Origin: Torymus aiolomorphi
Taxonomy: Eukaryota; Arthropoda; Insecta; Hymenoptera; Torymidae
DNA: 64,000 bases
Direction: 5' to 3'
NCBI GenBank assembly: GCA_036365515.1
Contig: CM070873.1
Coordinates: 217,918,876 to 217,982,875, forward strand
The position numbers were made by a program, and so were the translations under genes. Of the stretch, positions 1 to 11,042 are shown piece by piece (the stretch's first letter is position 1; each line of letters begins with the position of its first letter). The notes under the pieces are model-generated. The model was given only the letters and a program-made list of their open reading frames with translations, was not told the DNA's origin and made no database searches.

Positions 1-689
1 ATAACTGCTGTAGTACAATAAGAGATGTACGGAGTTGCAGTAACCCGTTTCAGATAAGTAGTTTATTCTTACTAATGAAACCCAAATACATCTTAACCTC
101 TACATCTTTCTACTTTTATACCTTTTACTTGCATTATTTTTAGACGATAAGAATCATGTACTCCAAACATATTTCGAATAACGTAACAAGCGAACAAATA
201 CTTTGTGGTTTTTCAATTTTTCTTTTCTAGATATTAAGATCATTGGACTTCCGGATGTGTACAGCACCACGCTCGAGACGAATCGCAGGAGAACTCCGGG
301 AACATCGAAATGCTCGGAACTCTGCTGATGCTCCACTCATCGATCCCGTAGTTGCTGCTATGTCGCTACGCGGTGCTGTCCCTGGCTGGCCTCCTTCCGG
401 CTGCGGTTGCCGATGCCGCAAATCTGCCGTCGCTCTGCCCGCATCTACAGCGATGGCTGCTCCTAGAACAGGTCTCTCTCGCTCTCTCCCTCTCATTCTC
501 CCTCACGCTATCTCTTTCTCTCTCCCCACCCTCTCATTCCGCCATCTCTGTTCATCTCTCTCTCTTTCATGGTGGACCCGGAGTCGTCTGGCGGATAGCG
601 GGGACTACTACGGACTGTAAACAATTTCTTAATTTTGTAAGCTTAATGTAAAATTTGTAATTGGAGAGCTGAATGTAAAATGTTATTTT
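1..689. other. Left edge: AT-rich DNA, then a GC/CT-rich island with a possible exon
   Basis: Bases 1-220 are AT-rich with nothing recognisable. A good splice-acceptor-like tract (pyrimidine run, then TCTAG) ends at 230. It is followed by about 240 bp of GC-rich, codon-like sequence and then a CT-rich tract at about 471-560. One frame reads IIGLPDVYSTTLETNRRR and stops at 325-327. Another is open from 231 to 620 but is Arg/Pro/Ala-rich, as expected of a GC-rich shadow frame. I recognise no protein family. It could be a terminal exon of a gene to the left or an unrelated GC island. Confidence 0.25.
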
Positions 690-1090
690 TCAGCAAGTTC
701 CAAAAAACGCACGCGAAATTGTCACGTGCATCCTTATCTGAATCGAGTTTCAAATTTCACAAAAGTAAAAGAATCTAAAACTCACGTGAGATTCTCACGT
801 GTATTCTCATCTAAATCAAGTTTGAAATTTTACAAAAGTAAAAAAATACAAGTTCCTAAAACTCACATATTATATTTTCATCTGCATCGCGTTTGAAATT
901 TTACAAAAGTAAAAAAATACAAGTTGCTAAACCTCACGTGAGATTCTCACGTGTATTCTCATCTGAATCGAGTTTGAAATTTTACAAAAGTAAATAAATA
1001 CAAGTTCCTAAAACTCACGTGAGATTCTCACGTGAGATTCTCACGTGTATTCTCATCTAAATCGAGTTTACAATTTTACAAAAGTAAAAT

Positions 1091-1222
1091 AGTATATTAT
1101 GCACCAAGGGAATAAAGTGGACTGTGTGCTCCCTGCGCGAGAGTTGTCGCCTGAGCGAAGCGAGGAATAAAGTACGAACTTCGGCGGGAATAAAGTACGA
1201 ACTTTATGATGGGGTGTGTTAA
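1091..1222. repeat. Foreign ~130-bp insert inside the satellite
   Basis: The monomer pattern breaks after AAAGTAAAATAGTATATTA and resumes at AAAAAAATACAAGTTG. The intervening sequence contains GCCTGAGCGAAGCGAGG and two copies of AATAAAGTACGAACTT. Its left edge (AGTATATTATG) and its GAGCGAAGCGAG core match the hairpin repeats at 20.7-21.2 kb and 55-56 kb, so it is probably another member of that loose family. Only one copy is present in the array, so the insertion came after local amplification or lies outside the amplified part. Confidence 0.6.
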
Positions 1223-2309
1223 AAAAATACAAGTTGTTAAAACTCACGGGAGATTCTCACGTGATTTCTCATCTGAATCGCGATTGAAATTTCAAAAAAG
1301 TATAAAAATACAAGTTCCCAAAACTCAAGTGAGATTCTCACGCTTATTCTCATCTGAATAGCGTTTACAAAAGCAAAAAATACAAGTTTCTAAAACTCAC
1401 GTGAGATTCTCACGTGTATTCTCATCTGAATTGAATTTGAAATTTTACAAAAGTAAATAAATACAAGTTCCTAAAACACACGTGAGATTCTCACGTGATT
1501 TCTCATCTGAATTGAGATTGATATTTTCCAAATAATACAAGTTCCTGAATCTCACATGAGATTCTCACGCGTATTCTCAACTGAATAGCGTTTGAAATTT
1601 TACAAAAGTAAAAAATACAAGTTTCGAAAACTCACGTGAGATTCTCACGTGTATTCTCATCTGAATTGAGTTTGAAATTTTACAAAAGTAACAAAATACA
1701 AGTTCCTAAAACTCACGTGTATTCTCATCTAAATCCAGTTTAAAATTTTAGAAAAGTATAAAATACAAGTTTCTAATCTTAGGTGTATTCTCATCTGAAT
1801 AGCGTTTGAAATTTTACAAAAATAACAAATACAAGTTTCTAAAACTCAGGTGAGATTCTCACGTGTATTCTCATCTAAATCAAGTTTAAATTTACAAAAG
1901 TAAAAAAATACAAATTGGCAAAACTCACGTGAGATTCTCACGTGATTTCTCATTTGAATTGAGATAGCAATTTTCCAAAGGTAAAATAATACAAGTTCCT
2001 GAAACTCACGTGAGATTCTCACGTGTATTCTCAACTGAATCGAGATTGAAATTTTAAAAAAGTAAATAAATACAAGTTCCTAAAGCTCACGTGAGATTCT
2101 CACGTGATTTCTCATCTAAATTGAGTTTGAAATTTTAGAAAAGTATAAAATACAAGTTTCTAAAACTTAGGTGAGCTTCTCACTCGAGATTCTCACGTGT
2201 ATTCTCATCTAAATCGAGTTGAAATTTTACAAAAGTAAAAAAATACAAGTTGCTAAAACTTACGTGAGATTCTCACGTGTATTCTCATCTGGATCGAGTT
2301 TAAAAATTT

Positions 2310-5300
2310 TAGAAAAGTAATAAATTACAAGTTCCTAAAACTCACGTGAAATTCTTACGTTTATTCTCATCTGAATCGAGTTTAGAAATTTTAGAAAAGT
2401 AAAAAAATATAAGTTCCGAAAACTCTCATGAGATTCTCAAGTGAGATTCTCACGTGTATTCTTATCTAAACTGAGTTTAAAATTTTACAAAAGTAAAAAA
2501 ATACAAGTTGCTAAAATTCACATGAGATTCTCACGTGATTTCTCATCTGAATTGAGATTTAAATTTTTAAAGGTAAAATAATGCAAGTTCCTGAAACTCA
2601 CGTGAGATTCTCACGTGTATTCTCATCTGAATCTAATTTGAAATTTTACAAAAGTAAAAAAATACAAGTTCCTAAAACTCGCGTGAAATTCTCACGTGTA
2701 TTCTCATCTGAATCGCGTTTGAAATTTTACAAAATTAAAAAATACAAGTTTCTAAAACTCACGTGAGATTCTCACATGAATTCTCATCTTGATTCAGATT
2801 GAAATTTTACAAAAGTAAAAGAATACACGTTCCTAAAACTCACGTGAGATTCTCACTCGAGGTTCTCACGTGTATTCTCATCTAAATCGAGTTGAAATTT
2901 CACAAAAGCAAAAAGATACAAGTTGCTAAGACTCGCGGGATATTCTCACGTAATTTCTCATCCCAATCGCGTTTGAAATTTCACAATGCAAATAATACAA
3001 GTTCCTAAAACTTTCGTGAGATTCTCACGTGTATTTTTATCTAAACCGAGTTTAAAATTTTACAAAAGTAAAAAGAATACACGTTCCTAAAACTCACGTG
3101 AGATTCTCACTCGAGGTTCTCACGTGTATTCTCATCTAAATCGAGTTGAAATTTCACAAAAGCAAAAAGATACAAGTTGCTAAAACTCACAGGATATTCT
3201 CACGTGATTTCTCATCTGAATTGAGATTTAAATTTTCCAAAGGTAAAATAATGCAAGTTTCTGAAACTCACGTGAGATTCTCACGTGTATTCCCATCTGA
3301 ATCGAGTTTGAAATTTTAGAAAAGTAAAAAAATACAAGTTCCAAAAACTCTTGTGAGATTCTCAAGTGGATTCTCATCTAAGTCCACTTTAAAATTTTAG
3401 ACAAGTAAAAAAATACAAGTTGGTAAAACTTACGTGAGATTCTCACGTGTATTCTCGTCTGGATCGAGTTTAAAAATTTTAGAAAAGTAATAAATTACAA
3501 GTTCCTAAAACTCACGTGAAATTCTCACGTTTATTCTCATCTGAATCGAGTTTAGAAATTTTAGAAAAGTAAAAAAATATAAGTTCCGAAAACTCTCATG
3601 AGATTCTCAAGTGAGATTCTCACGTGTATTCTTATCTAAACCGAGTTTAAAATTTTACAACAGTAAAAAAATACAAGTTGCTAAAAAATTCACATGAGAT
3701 TCTCACGTGATTTCTCATCTGAATTGAGATTTAAATTTTTAAAGGTAAAATAATGCAAATTCCTGAAACTCACGTGAGATTCTCACGTGTATTCTCATCT
3801 GAATCTAATTTGAAATTTTACAAAAGTAAAAAAATACAAGTTCCTAAAACTCGCGTGAAATGCTCACGTGTATTCTCATCTGAATCGGGTTTGAAATTTT
3901 ACAAAATTAAAAAATATAAGTTTCTAAAACTCACGTGAGATTCTCACATGAATTCTCATCTTGATTCAGATTGAAATTTTACAAAAATAAAAGAATACAC
4001 GTTCCTAAAACTCACGTGAGATTCTCACTCGAGGTTCTCACGTGTATTCTCATCTAAATCGAGTTGAAATTTCACAAAAACAAAAAGATACAAGTTGCTA
4101 AGACTCGCGGGATATTCTCACGTAATTTCTCATCTCAATCGCGTTTGAAATTTCACAATGCAAATAATACAAGTTCCTAAAACTTTCGTGAGATTCTCAC
4201 GTGTATTCTTATCTAAACCGAGTTTAAAATTTTACAAAAGTAAAAAAAATACAAGTTGCTAAAACTCACAGGATATTCTCACGTGATTTCTCATCTGAAT
4301 TGAGATTTAAATTTTCCAAAGGTAAAATAATGCAAGTTTCTGAAACTCACGTGAGATTCTCACGTGTATTCCCATCTGAATCGAGTTTGAAATTTTAGAA
4401 AAGTAAAAAAATACAAGTTCCAAAAACTCTTGTGAGATTCTCAAGTGGATTCTCATCTAAGTCCAGTTTAAAATTTTAGACAAGTAAAAAAATACAAGTT
4501 GGTAAAACTTACGTGAGATTCTCACGTGTATTCTCGTCTGGATCGAGTTTAAAAATTTTAGAAAAGTAATAAATTACAAGTTCCTAAAACTCACGTGAAA
4601 TTCTCACGTTTATTCTCATCTGAATCGAGTTTAGAAATTTTAGAAAAGTAAAAAAATATAAGTTCCGAAAACTCTCATGAGATTCTCAAGTGAGATTCTC
4701 ACGTGTATTCTTATCTAAACCGAGTTTAAAATTTTACAACAGTAAAAAAATACAAGTTGCTAAAATTCACATGAGATTCTCACGTGATTTCTCATCTGAA
4801 TTGAGATTTAAATTTTTAAAGGTAAAATAATGCAAATTCCTGAAACTCACGTGAGATTCTCACGTGTATTCTCATCTGAATCTAATTTGAAATTTTACAA
4901 AAGTAAAAAAATACAAGTTCCTAAAACTCGCGTGAAATGCTCACGTGTATTCTCATCTGAATCGGGTTTGAAATTTTACAAAATTAAAAAATATAAGTTT
5001 CTAAAACTCACGTGAGATTCTCACATGAATTCTCATCTTGATTCAGATTGAAATTTTACAAAAATAAAAGAATACACGTTCCTAAAACTCACGTGAGATT
5101 CTCACTCGAGGTTCTCACGTGTATTCTCATCTAAATCGAGTTGAAATTTCACAAAAACAAAAAGATACAAGTTGCTAAGACTCGCGGGATATTCTCACGT
5201 AATTTCTCATCTCAATCGCGTTTGAAATTTCACAATGCAAATAATACAAGTTCCTAAAACTTTCGTGAGATTCTCACGTGTATTCTTATCTAAACCGAGT

Positions 5301-7000
5301 TTAAAATTTTACAAAAGTAAAAAAAATACAAGTTGCTAAAACTCACAGGATATTCTCACGTGATTTCTCATCTGAATTGAGATTTAAATTTTCCAAAGGT
5401 AAAATAATGCAAGTTTCTGAAACTCACGTGAGATTCTCACGTGTATTCCCATCTGAATCGAGTTTGAAATTTTAGAAAAGTAAAAAAATACAAGTTCCAA
5501 AAACTCTTGTGAGATTCTCAAGTGGATTCTCATCTAAGTCCAGTTTAAAATTTTAGACAAGTAAAAAAATACAAGTTGGTAAAACTTACGTGAGATTCTC
5601 ACGTGTATTCTCGTCTGGATCGAGTTTAAAAATTTTAGAAAAGTAATAAATTACAAGTTCCTAAAACTCACGTGAAATTCTCACGTTTATTCTCATCTGA
5701 ATCGAGTTTAGAAATTTTAGAAAAGTAAAAAAATATAAGTTCCGAAAACTCTCATGAGATTCTCAAGTGAGATTCTCACGTGTATTCTTATCTAAACCGA
5801 GTTTAAAATTTTACAACAGTAAAAAAATACAAGTTGCTAAAATTCACATGAGATTCTCACGTGATTTCTCATCTGAATTGAGATTTAAATTTTTAAAGGT
5901 AAAATAATGCAAATTCCTGAAACTCACGTGAGATTCTCACGTGTATTCTCATCTGAATCTAATTTGAAATTTTACAAAAGTAAAAAATTCCATGTTCCTA
6001 AAACTCGCGTGAAATGCTCACGTGTATTCTCATCTGAATCGGGTTTGAAATTTTACAAAATTAAAAAATATAAGTTTCTAAAACTCACGTGAGATTCTCA
6101 CATGAATTCTCATCTTGATTCAGATTGAAATTTTACAAAAATAAAAGAATACACGTTCCTAAAACTCACGTGAGATTCTCACTCGAGGTTCTCACGTGTA
6201 TTCTCATCTAAATCGAGTTGAAATTTCACAAAAACAAAAAGATACAAGTTGCTAAGACTCGCGGGATATTCTCACGTAATTTCTCATCTCAATCGCGTTT
6301 GAAATTTCACAATGCAAATAATACAAGTTCCTAAAACTTTCGTGAGAGTCTCACGTGTATTCTTATCTAAACCGAGTTTAAAATTTTACAAAAGTAAAAA
6401 AAATACAAGTTGCTAAAACTCACAGGATATTCTCACGTGATTTCTCATCTGAATTGAGATTTAAATTTTCCAAAGGTAAAATAATGCAAGTTTCTGAAAC
6501 TCACGTGAGATTCTCACGTGTATTCCCATCTGAATCGAGTTTGAAATTTTAGAAAAGTAAAAAAATACAAGTTCCAAAAACTCTTGTGAGATTCTCAAGT
6601 GGATTCTCATCTAAATCCAGTTTAAAATTTTAGACAAGTAAAAAAATACAAGTTGGTAAAACTTACGTGAGATTCTCACGTGTATTCTCGTCTGGATCGA
6701 GTTTAAAAATTTTAGAAAAGTAATAAATTACAAGTTCCTAAAACTCACGTGAAATTCTCACGTTTATTCTCATCTGAATCGAGTTTAGAAATTTTAGAAA
6801 AGTAAAAAAATATAAGTTCCGAAAACTCTCATGAGATTCTCAAGTGAGATTCTCACGTGTATTCTTATCTAAACCGAGTTTAAAATTTTACAAAAGTAAA
6901 AAAATACAAGTTGCTAAAATTCACATGAGATTCTCACGTGATTTCTCATCTGAATTGAGATTTAAATTTTTAAAGGTAAAATAATGCAAGTTCCTGAAAC
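2310..7000. repeat. Higher-order repeat block, ~1,077-bp unit, about four copies
   Basis: Distinctive monomer variants recur at a fixed long spacing. The segment starting ATGCAAATTCCTG occurs at 3753, 4830 and 5907, exactly 1,077 bp apart. The variant ATGCAAGTTTCTG occurs near 3250, 4328, 5405 and 6483. Corresponding units differ at only a few positions, whereas neighbouring monomers within a unit differ much more. The leftmost unit is longer by about 93 bp because a short segment (about 2,810-2,930) is repeated at 3,070-3,180. Each unit equals about 13 monomers. Confidence 0.93.
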
Positions 7001-8325
7001 TCACGTGAGATTCTCACGTGTATTCTCATCTGAATTGAGTTTGAAATTTTACAAAAGTAAAATAATACAAGTTCCCAAAACTCAGGTGAGGTTCTCACGT
7101 GTATTCTCATCTAAATAAAGTTTAAAGTTTCACAAAAGTAAAAAAATACAAATTGGCAAAACTCACGTGAGATTCTCATGTGATTTCTCATTTGAATTGA
7201 GATAGCAATTTTCCATAGGTAAAATAATACAAGTTCCTGAAACTCATGTGAGATTCTCACTCGTATTCTCATCTGAATAGCGTTTGAAATTTTACAAAAG
7301 TAAATAAATACAAGTTCCTAAAACTCACGTGAGATTCTCATGTGTATTCTCATCTGAATTGAGTTTGAAATTTTACAAAAGTAAAATAATACAAGTTCCC
7401 AAAACTTACGTGAGATTCTCACGTGTATTCTCATCTGGATCGAGTTTAAAAATTTTAGAAAAGTAACAATACAAGTTCCTAAAACTCACGTGAAATTCTC
7501 ACGTGGATTCTCATGTAAATCCAGTTTAAAATTTTAGAAAAGTATAAAAGACAAGTTCCTAATTTTAGGTGTATTCTCATCTAAATAGTGTTTGAAATTT
7601 TACAAAAGTAAACAAATACAAGTTTCTAAAACTTACGTGAGATTCTCTAGTGCATTCTCATCTGAATTGAGATAGCAATTTTCCAAAGGTAAAATAATAC
7701 AAGTGCCTGAAACTCACGTGAGATTCTCACGTGTATTCTCATCTGAATCGAGTTTGAAATTTTACAAAAGTAAAAAATATAAGTTCCTAAAACTCACGTG
7801 AAATTCTCACGTGATTTCTCATCTGAATTAAGTTTGAAATTTTAGAAAAGTATAAAATACAAGTTTCTAAAACTCAGGTGAGATTCTCACTCGAGATTCT
7901 CACGTGTATTCTCATCTAAATCGAGTTGCAATTTTACAAAAGTAAAAAAATACAAGTTGCTAAAACTTACGTGAGATTCTCACGTGTATTCTCATCTGAA
8001 TCGAGTTTAAAATTTTTAGAAAAGTAATAAATTACATGTTCCTAAAACTCACGTGAAATTCGCACATTTATTCTCGTCTGAATGGAGTTTAGAAATTTTA
8101 GAAAAGTAAAAAAATATTAGTTCCGAAAACTCTCATGAGATTCTCAAATGAGATTCTCACGTGTATTCTTATCTAAACCGAGTTTAAAATTTTACAAAGG
8201 TAAAAAAATACAAATTGGCAAAACTCACGTGAGATTCTCACGTGATTTCTCATCGGAATTGAGATAGCAATTTTCCAAAGGTAAAATAATACAAGTTCCT
8301 GAAACTCACGTGAGATTCTTACGTG

Positions 8326-8584
8326 TCAAAATATCGTATGTCGTATATGGTATTTTTATTAAATATACGTATAATTAGGTAAAAACAAGACACGAATTTC
8401 TATCAGCTGATGGCATGAGCATACTTTTATACATAGATAAGTATTATAATATATATATCATATGTAAAAAAATAAATATAAAAAAAAAAATAAAGAATAG
8501 ATACTTTGTGAAAATTTTTTTTCATTTTCAGGTTATAGAATTCTCATAGACTTTGAGCTCTGGAACAGATTCTTATCGAAGGAG
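8326..8584. other. AT-rich gap between the satellite and the Rad51 fragment
   Basis: This stretch holds AT-rich unique-looking sequence with an A-rich run near 8,466-8,500 and TTTTTTTTCATTTTCAG just before the Rad51-like fragment. The last element resembles a splice acceptor but need not be one. No gene is visible. Confidence 0.5.
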
Positions 8585-9077
8585 CAGTACCAGTAGTAAT
8601 GCCAGTAACTTCTCATAACATCAGTGGGGATAGTGTACTTGACAATGTTGCAACTGCCCGTGCATACAACTCTGATTACCAAACTCAGCTTTTGATAAAA
8701 GCCAGTGCTATGATGTCAGAATCCAGATATGAGCTAGTGATAGTAGACAGTGCTACTGCATTATACAGGACAGATTTTGCTGGAAGAAGGAATTGGCAGC
8801 TCGCCAAATGCATTTAGCCAGATTTCTTCGATTATTGCTTAGATTAGCTGATGAATTTGGTTGCGCAGTGGTTATCACTAATCAAGTAGTAGCTCAAGTG
8901 GATGGTGCAGCTAGTATGTTTGAAGGTGATCAAAAGAAACCTATTAGCGGCAATATTATTTGACTCATACAAGTACAACTAGACTTTATTTATGTAAAGG
9001 AAGAGGTGAAACAAGGATATGCAGAATTTACGATTCATGCTTACCTGAAAGAGAATTCGTTAGTTCAGCCTCCCATG
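8585..9077 (+). pseudogene. Rad51: Rad51 recombinase fragment, intronless and frameshifted
   Basis: Rad51 is the eukaryotic RecA-family ATPase that forms filaments on single-stranded DNA during homologous recombination. The translation has long Rad51-specific runs: [19 protein letters not shown], then [20 protein letters not shown] around the Walker B strand (about 8,720-8,780). After a frameshift near 8,790 comes [19 protein letters not shown], then [21 protein letters not shown] stop at 8,960-8,962 and another frame change precede [20 protein letters not shown], ending near 9,075. The N-terminal half, including Walker A, is missing. The lack of introns suggests a retrocopy of a spliced message, but a fragment of a single long exon would look similar. 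At least two frameshifts make it non-functional. Confidence 0.88.
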
Positions 9078-9335
9078 AGGCAGGCGGCGTTACGGTCGCC
9101 TATGCTTAAGCATGACACGAAGAAGTCATTTTGCTGCACGACAATGCTCGCCCACACGTTGCAAAACCGGTAAAAACATACCTGTGAGCAAAAGTTCACA
9201 TCTTATGAAGATTGTAAAAAATGCATCGATTCGTGGATTTCATCTAAAGACGGAGAGTTCTTCCGACGCGGTATTCGTTCACTGCCCGAAAGATGGTCAA
9301 AAGTAGTAGAAAGCGATGGGCAATACTTTAATTAA
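9078..9335 (+). pseudogene. Mariner-type transposase remnant (C-terminal part)
   Basis: Near 9,120-9,183 the frame VILLHDNARPHVAKPVKTYL is the mariner block around the second catalytic Asp (HDNARPH). An internal deletion removes the following region containing the third catalytic Asp. At 9,208-9,324 a second block reads EDCKKCIDSWISSKDGEFF, then RRGIRSLPERWSKVVESDGQ, and ends YFN-stop. This is the normal mariner C-terminus. The two blocks are not in one continuous frame. The fragment begins where Rad51 similarity ends, so the two pseudogenes are directly joined. It cannot encode an active transposase. Confidence 0.85.
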
Positions 9336-9646
9336 TGTTTTTTTTTTATTTTCATATGAAATAAATAATATTTTTTCATTAAAAAAAACGCTACGAATTA
9401 ATTCCAATACCCAATAATTTGTTATAATTATTGGTTTATTGAACGTGTACATTGAATTATTATTAGATTCCTGAGGAGGGACATATTTAAATGTCCGAAA
9501 CGTCGAAATAAAGATGTAATAAAAAAGGTGTTTTGTTATCAAAATTAATTGATTAAAATACCTTTGCCTCTGGTAGAAAATTGACCATAAGCTGCAGACA
9601 CGTCAAAATTATAAGAAAGTCTACTATTTGCTGCTATTAACAATTT
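9336..9646. other. AT-rich spacer with a hammerhead-like structured motif
   Basis: This spacer is mostly AT-rich. At 9,471-9,517 it contains CTGAGGA, a stem GGACAT/ATGTCC, GAAA, and a weak CGTC/GATG stem followed by TA. The order resembles the conserved core of hammerhead ribozymes (CUGANGA, stem II, GAAA, stem III, UH). Related motifs are known at the ends of Penelope-like retroelements. One unpaired G after the CTGAGGA box and poor closing pairs make activity doubtful. Nothing else is recognisable here. Confidence 0.35.
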
Positions 9647-9651
9647 AATAT
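9647..9651. repeat. Left target-site duplication AATAT
   Basis: AATAT lies immediately before the left arm (AGTCCAGGCG...) and recurs at 16,199-16,203 immediately after the right arm (...CGCCTGGACT). An alternative reading is a 3-bp ATA duplication with TAGTCC as the terminus. Confidence 0.75.
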
Positions 9652-11042
9652 AGTCCAGGCGAATTACTGAAAATTGTGCTTCAAAGTGGATGTAAGAGGT
9701 AGAACTTTGAAAACAATTGGATTCGGTCGGGAAAGTGGTCAAGAAAAAATGGTTTTCATGCTGGTTCGCGCGGAGGTCGGCTTCAATAATTATTAACAAA
9801 AATGTGAAAACATTCGTGAAAAAACCAATTTTATTTTCGAAACTTGGCATTTATCTCGAAATCTAATGGTTTTTAGAAAAAATGTTGCTAGGTAAAATTT
9901 GTTCTCCATGAAATTTCCTATAAAGTTCAACAAGTCCAATTAGTGAAATTGCAAAATTGTCCTGCAAATAGCGAGAATGTAAAAAAAAGTAAAAAAAACA
10001 GCGTATTTTTTACCGACTTTTTTCCAATAATTTTAATTGTTCAATCTTAATGAAATTTCACAGAAAGTAACTTTAGGTTATTAACAATAAGTGTGCAAAA
10101 CCCGATTCCTGTACGTCTAATAGTTTTTGTTTAATTAAAAAGTTAATTAAAAAGAGGTTTTAACTTTGAACAATTGCACAGAAAAACACAGCGATTCAAA
10201 ATCATCCGCGATTTTTTTATGCATAGCAGGAAACGTCAACAAAAATATCCCGCAAGAATTTTTTAATAATTTTTATTTTTGCGGTCTCCAGAATTTTTTA
10301 AGGAGAAATCGAATTTTTCCATTTGTTAATTAAGGCCGCCAGAAAGCGAATTATTAACTTATTCAAATTTTTGAGGGCATCAAAAAAAAGTTCTCGGGAA
10401 AACGAATGTTTTAAGACTAAATTCATTGAAATCCAATGTATAGATTATGAGCTACGGTGCCTCAAAGTCTGCAATCGATTAGGGCGGTAATATTTTAGGT
10501 AGAGACATGTTTTTTTAAGAGAATCGGTAGGGTTTATGGAGTACTTTAATGGTGCCAAATATTATTGAAATTAATCAAGAGCTTCTTATAGAATATTATA
10601 ATGAAAGTCTCCGCAGCCGAGCGAAAACTGAGGCTTGGTCGGTCGGGCGCGGTGGTGGGGGTAGCGGATCGCAGTCGAGCAAAACACGACCGCGCGACTT
10701 CAAAATCAAAGCGCGCAAAAAAATACGATATCTTGGCTTCTAAACAACTTAGAAAGATGATTTTTTTTTTAATTTTGTATGCTAAAACGGAAAAAACGCA
10801 TTGGCGGGCTCCGTTTTTCTCTATTTCGAGATATTTTTGCGATACAAGATGCGTTTAACAATATATGATTTTTGTATTGTTATAAACTTTATTACAACGA
10901 CGTTTTATAAACTATTCTAGGAATTCTTCATTCAAATGATTATCCATTCCCATGATAGGGCCCGAACCGATAATATCAGGTATACAGAGCAATAATAAAT
11001 ATAATGGCTTTATAGAAAGGAACAGGACTTTTCAAAATGAAT
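9652..11042 (+). repeat. Left terminal inverted arm
   Basis: This arm matches the reverse complement of 14,811-16,198 over about 1,390 bp with few differences and small length changes. It is AT-rich except for a GC-rich island at 10,606-10,712. That island contains GGTGGTGGGGGTAGCGGA, and a related copy lies just inside the arm at 11,060-11,113. A 64-codon ORF around the island occurs in both arms, but only because the arms are near-identical. Loose similarity continues a few bases inward to an ACTCATA motif near 11,050. Confidence 0.93.

Larger units (their letters stand above)
690..8325. repeat. Tandem satellite array, ~80-bp monomer with paired CACGTG palindromes
   Basis: Roughly 95 tandem copies of a monomer of about 80 bp fill 7.6 kb. 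Each monomer has four parts in order: a segment like ACAAGTTCCTAAAACTC; the palindrome CTCACGTGAG followed by ATTCTCACGTG; TATTCTCATCTGAATCGAG; and TTTGAAATTTTACAAAAGTA. Most monomers therefore carry two CACGTG hexamers about 15 bp apart. Monomers at both ends of the array are more diverged than those in the middle, the usual pattern where homogenisation acts on the centre. The 60-61-codon ORFs inside are by-products of the period and are not genes. Confidence 0.95.

Noticed and set aside
2581..6092. Four similar 61-codon ORFs in the satellite
   Set aside because: They follow the higher-order period, lie wholly in tandem satellite monomers, and vary with monomer sequence without protein features.
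9545..9850. 101-codon minus-strand ORF at the left arm tip
   Set aside because: It crosses the transposon boundary at 9,652 and the equivalent frame in the right arm breaks, so it is arm sequence.
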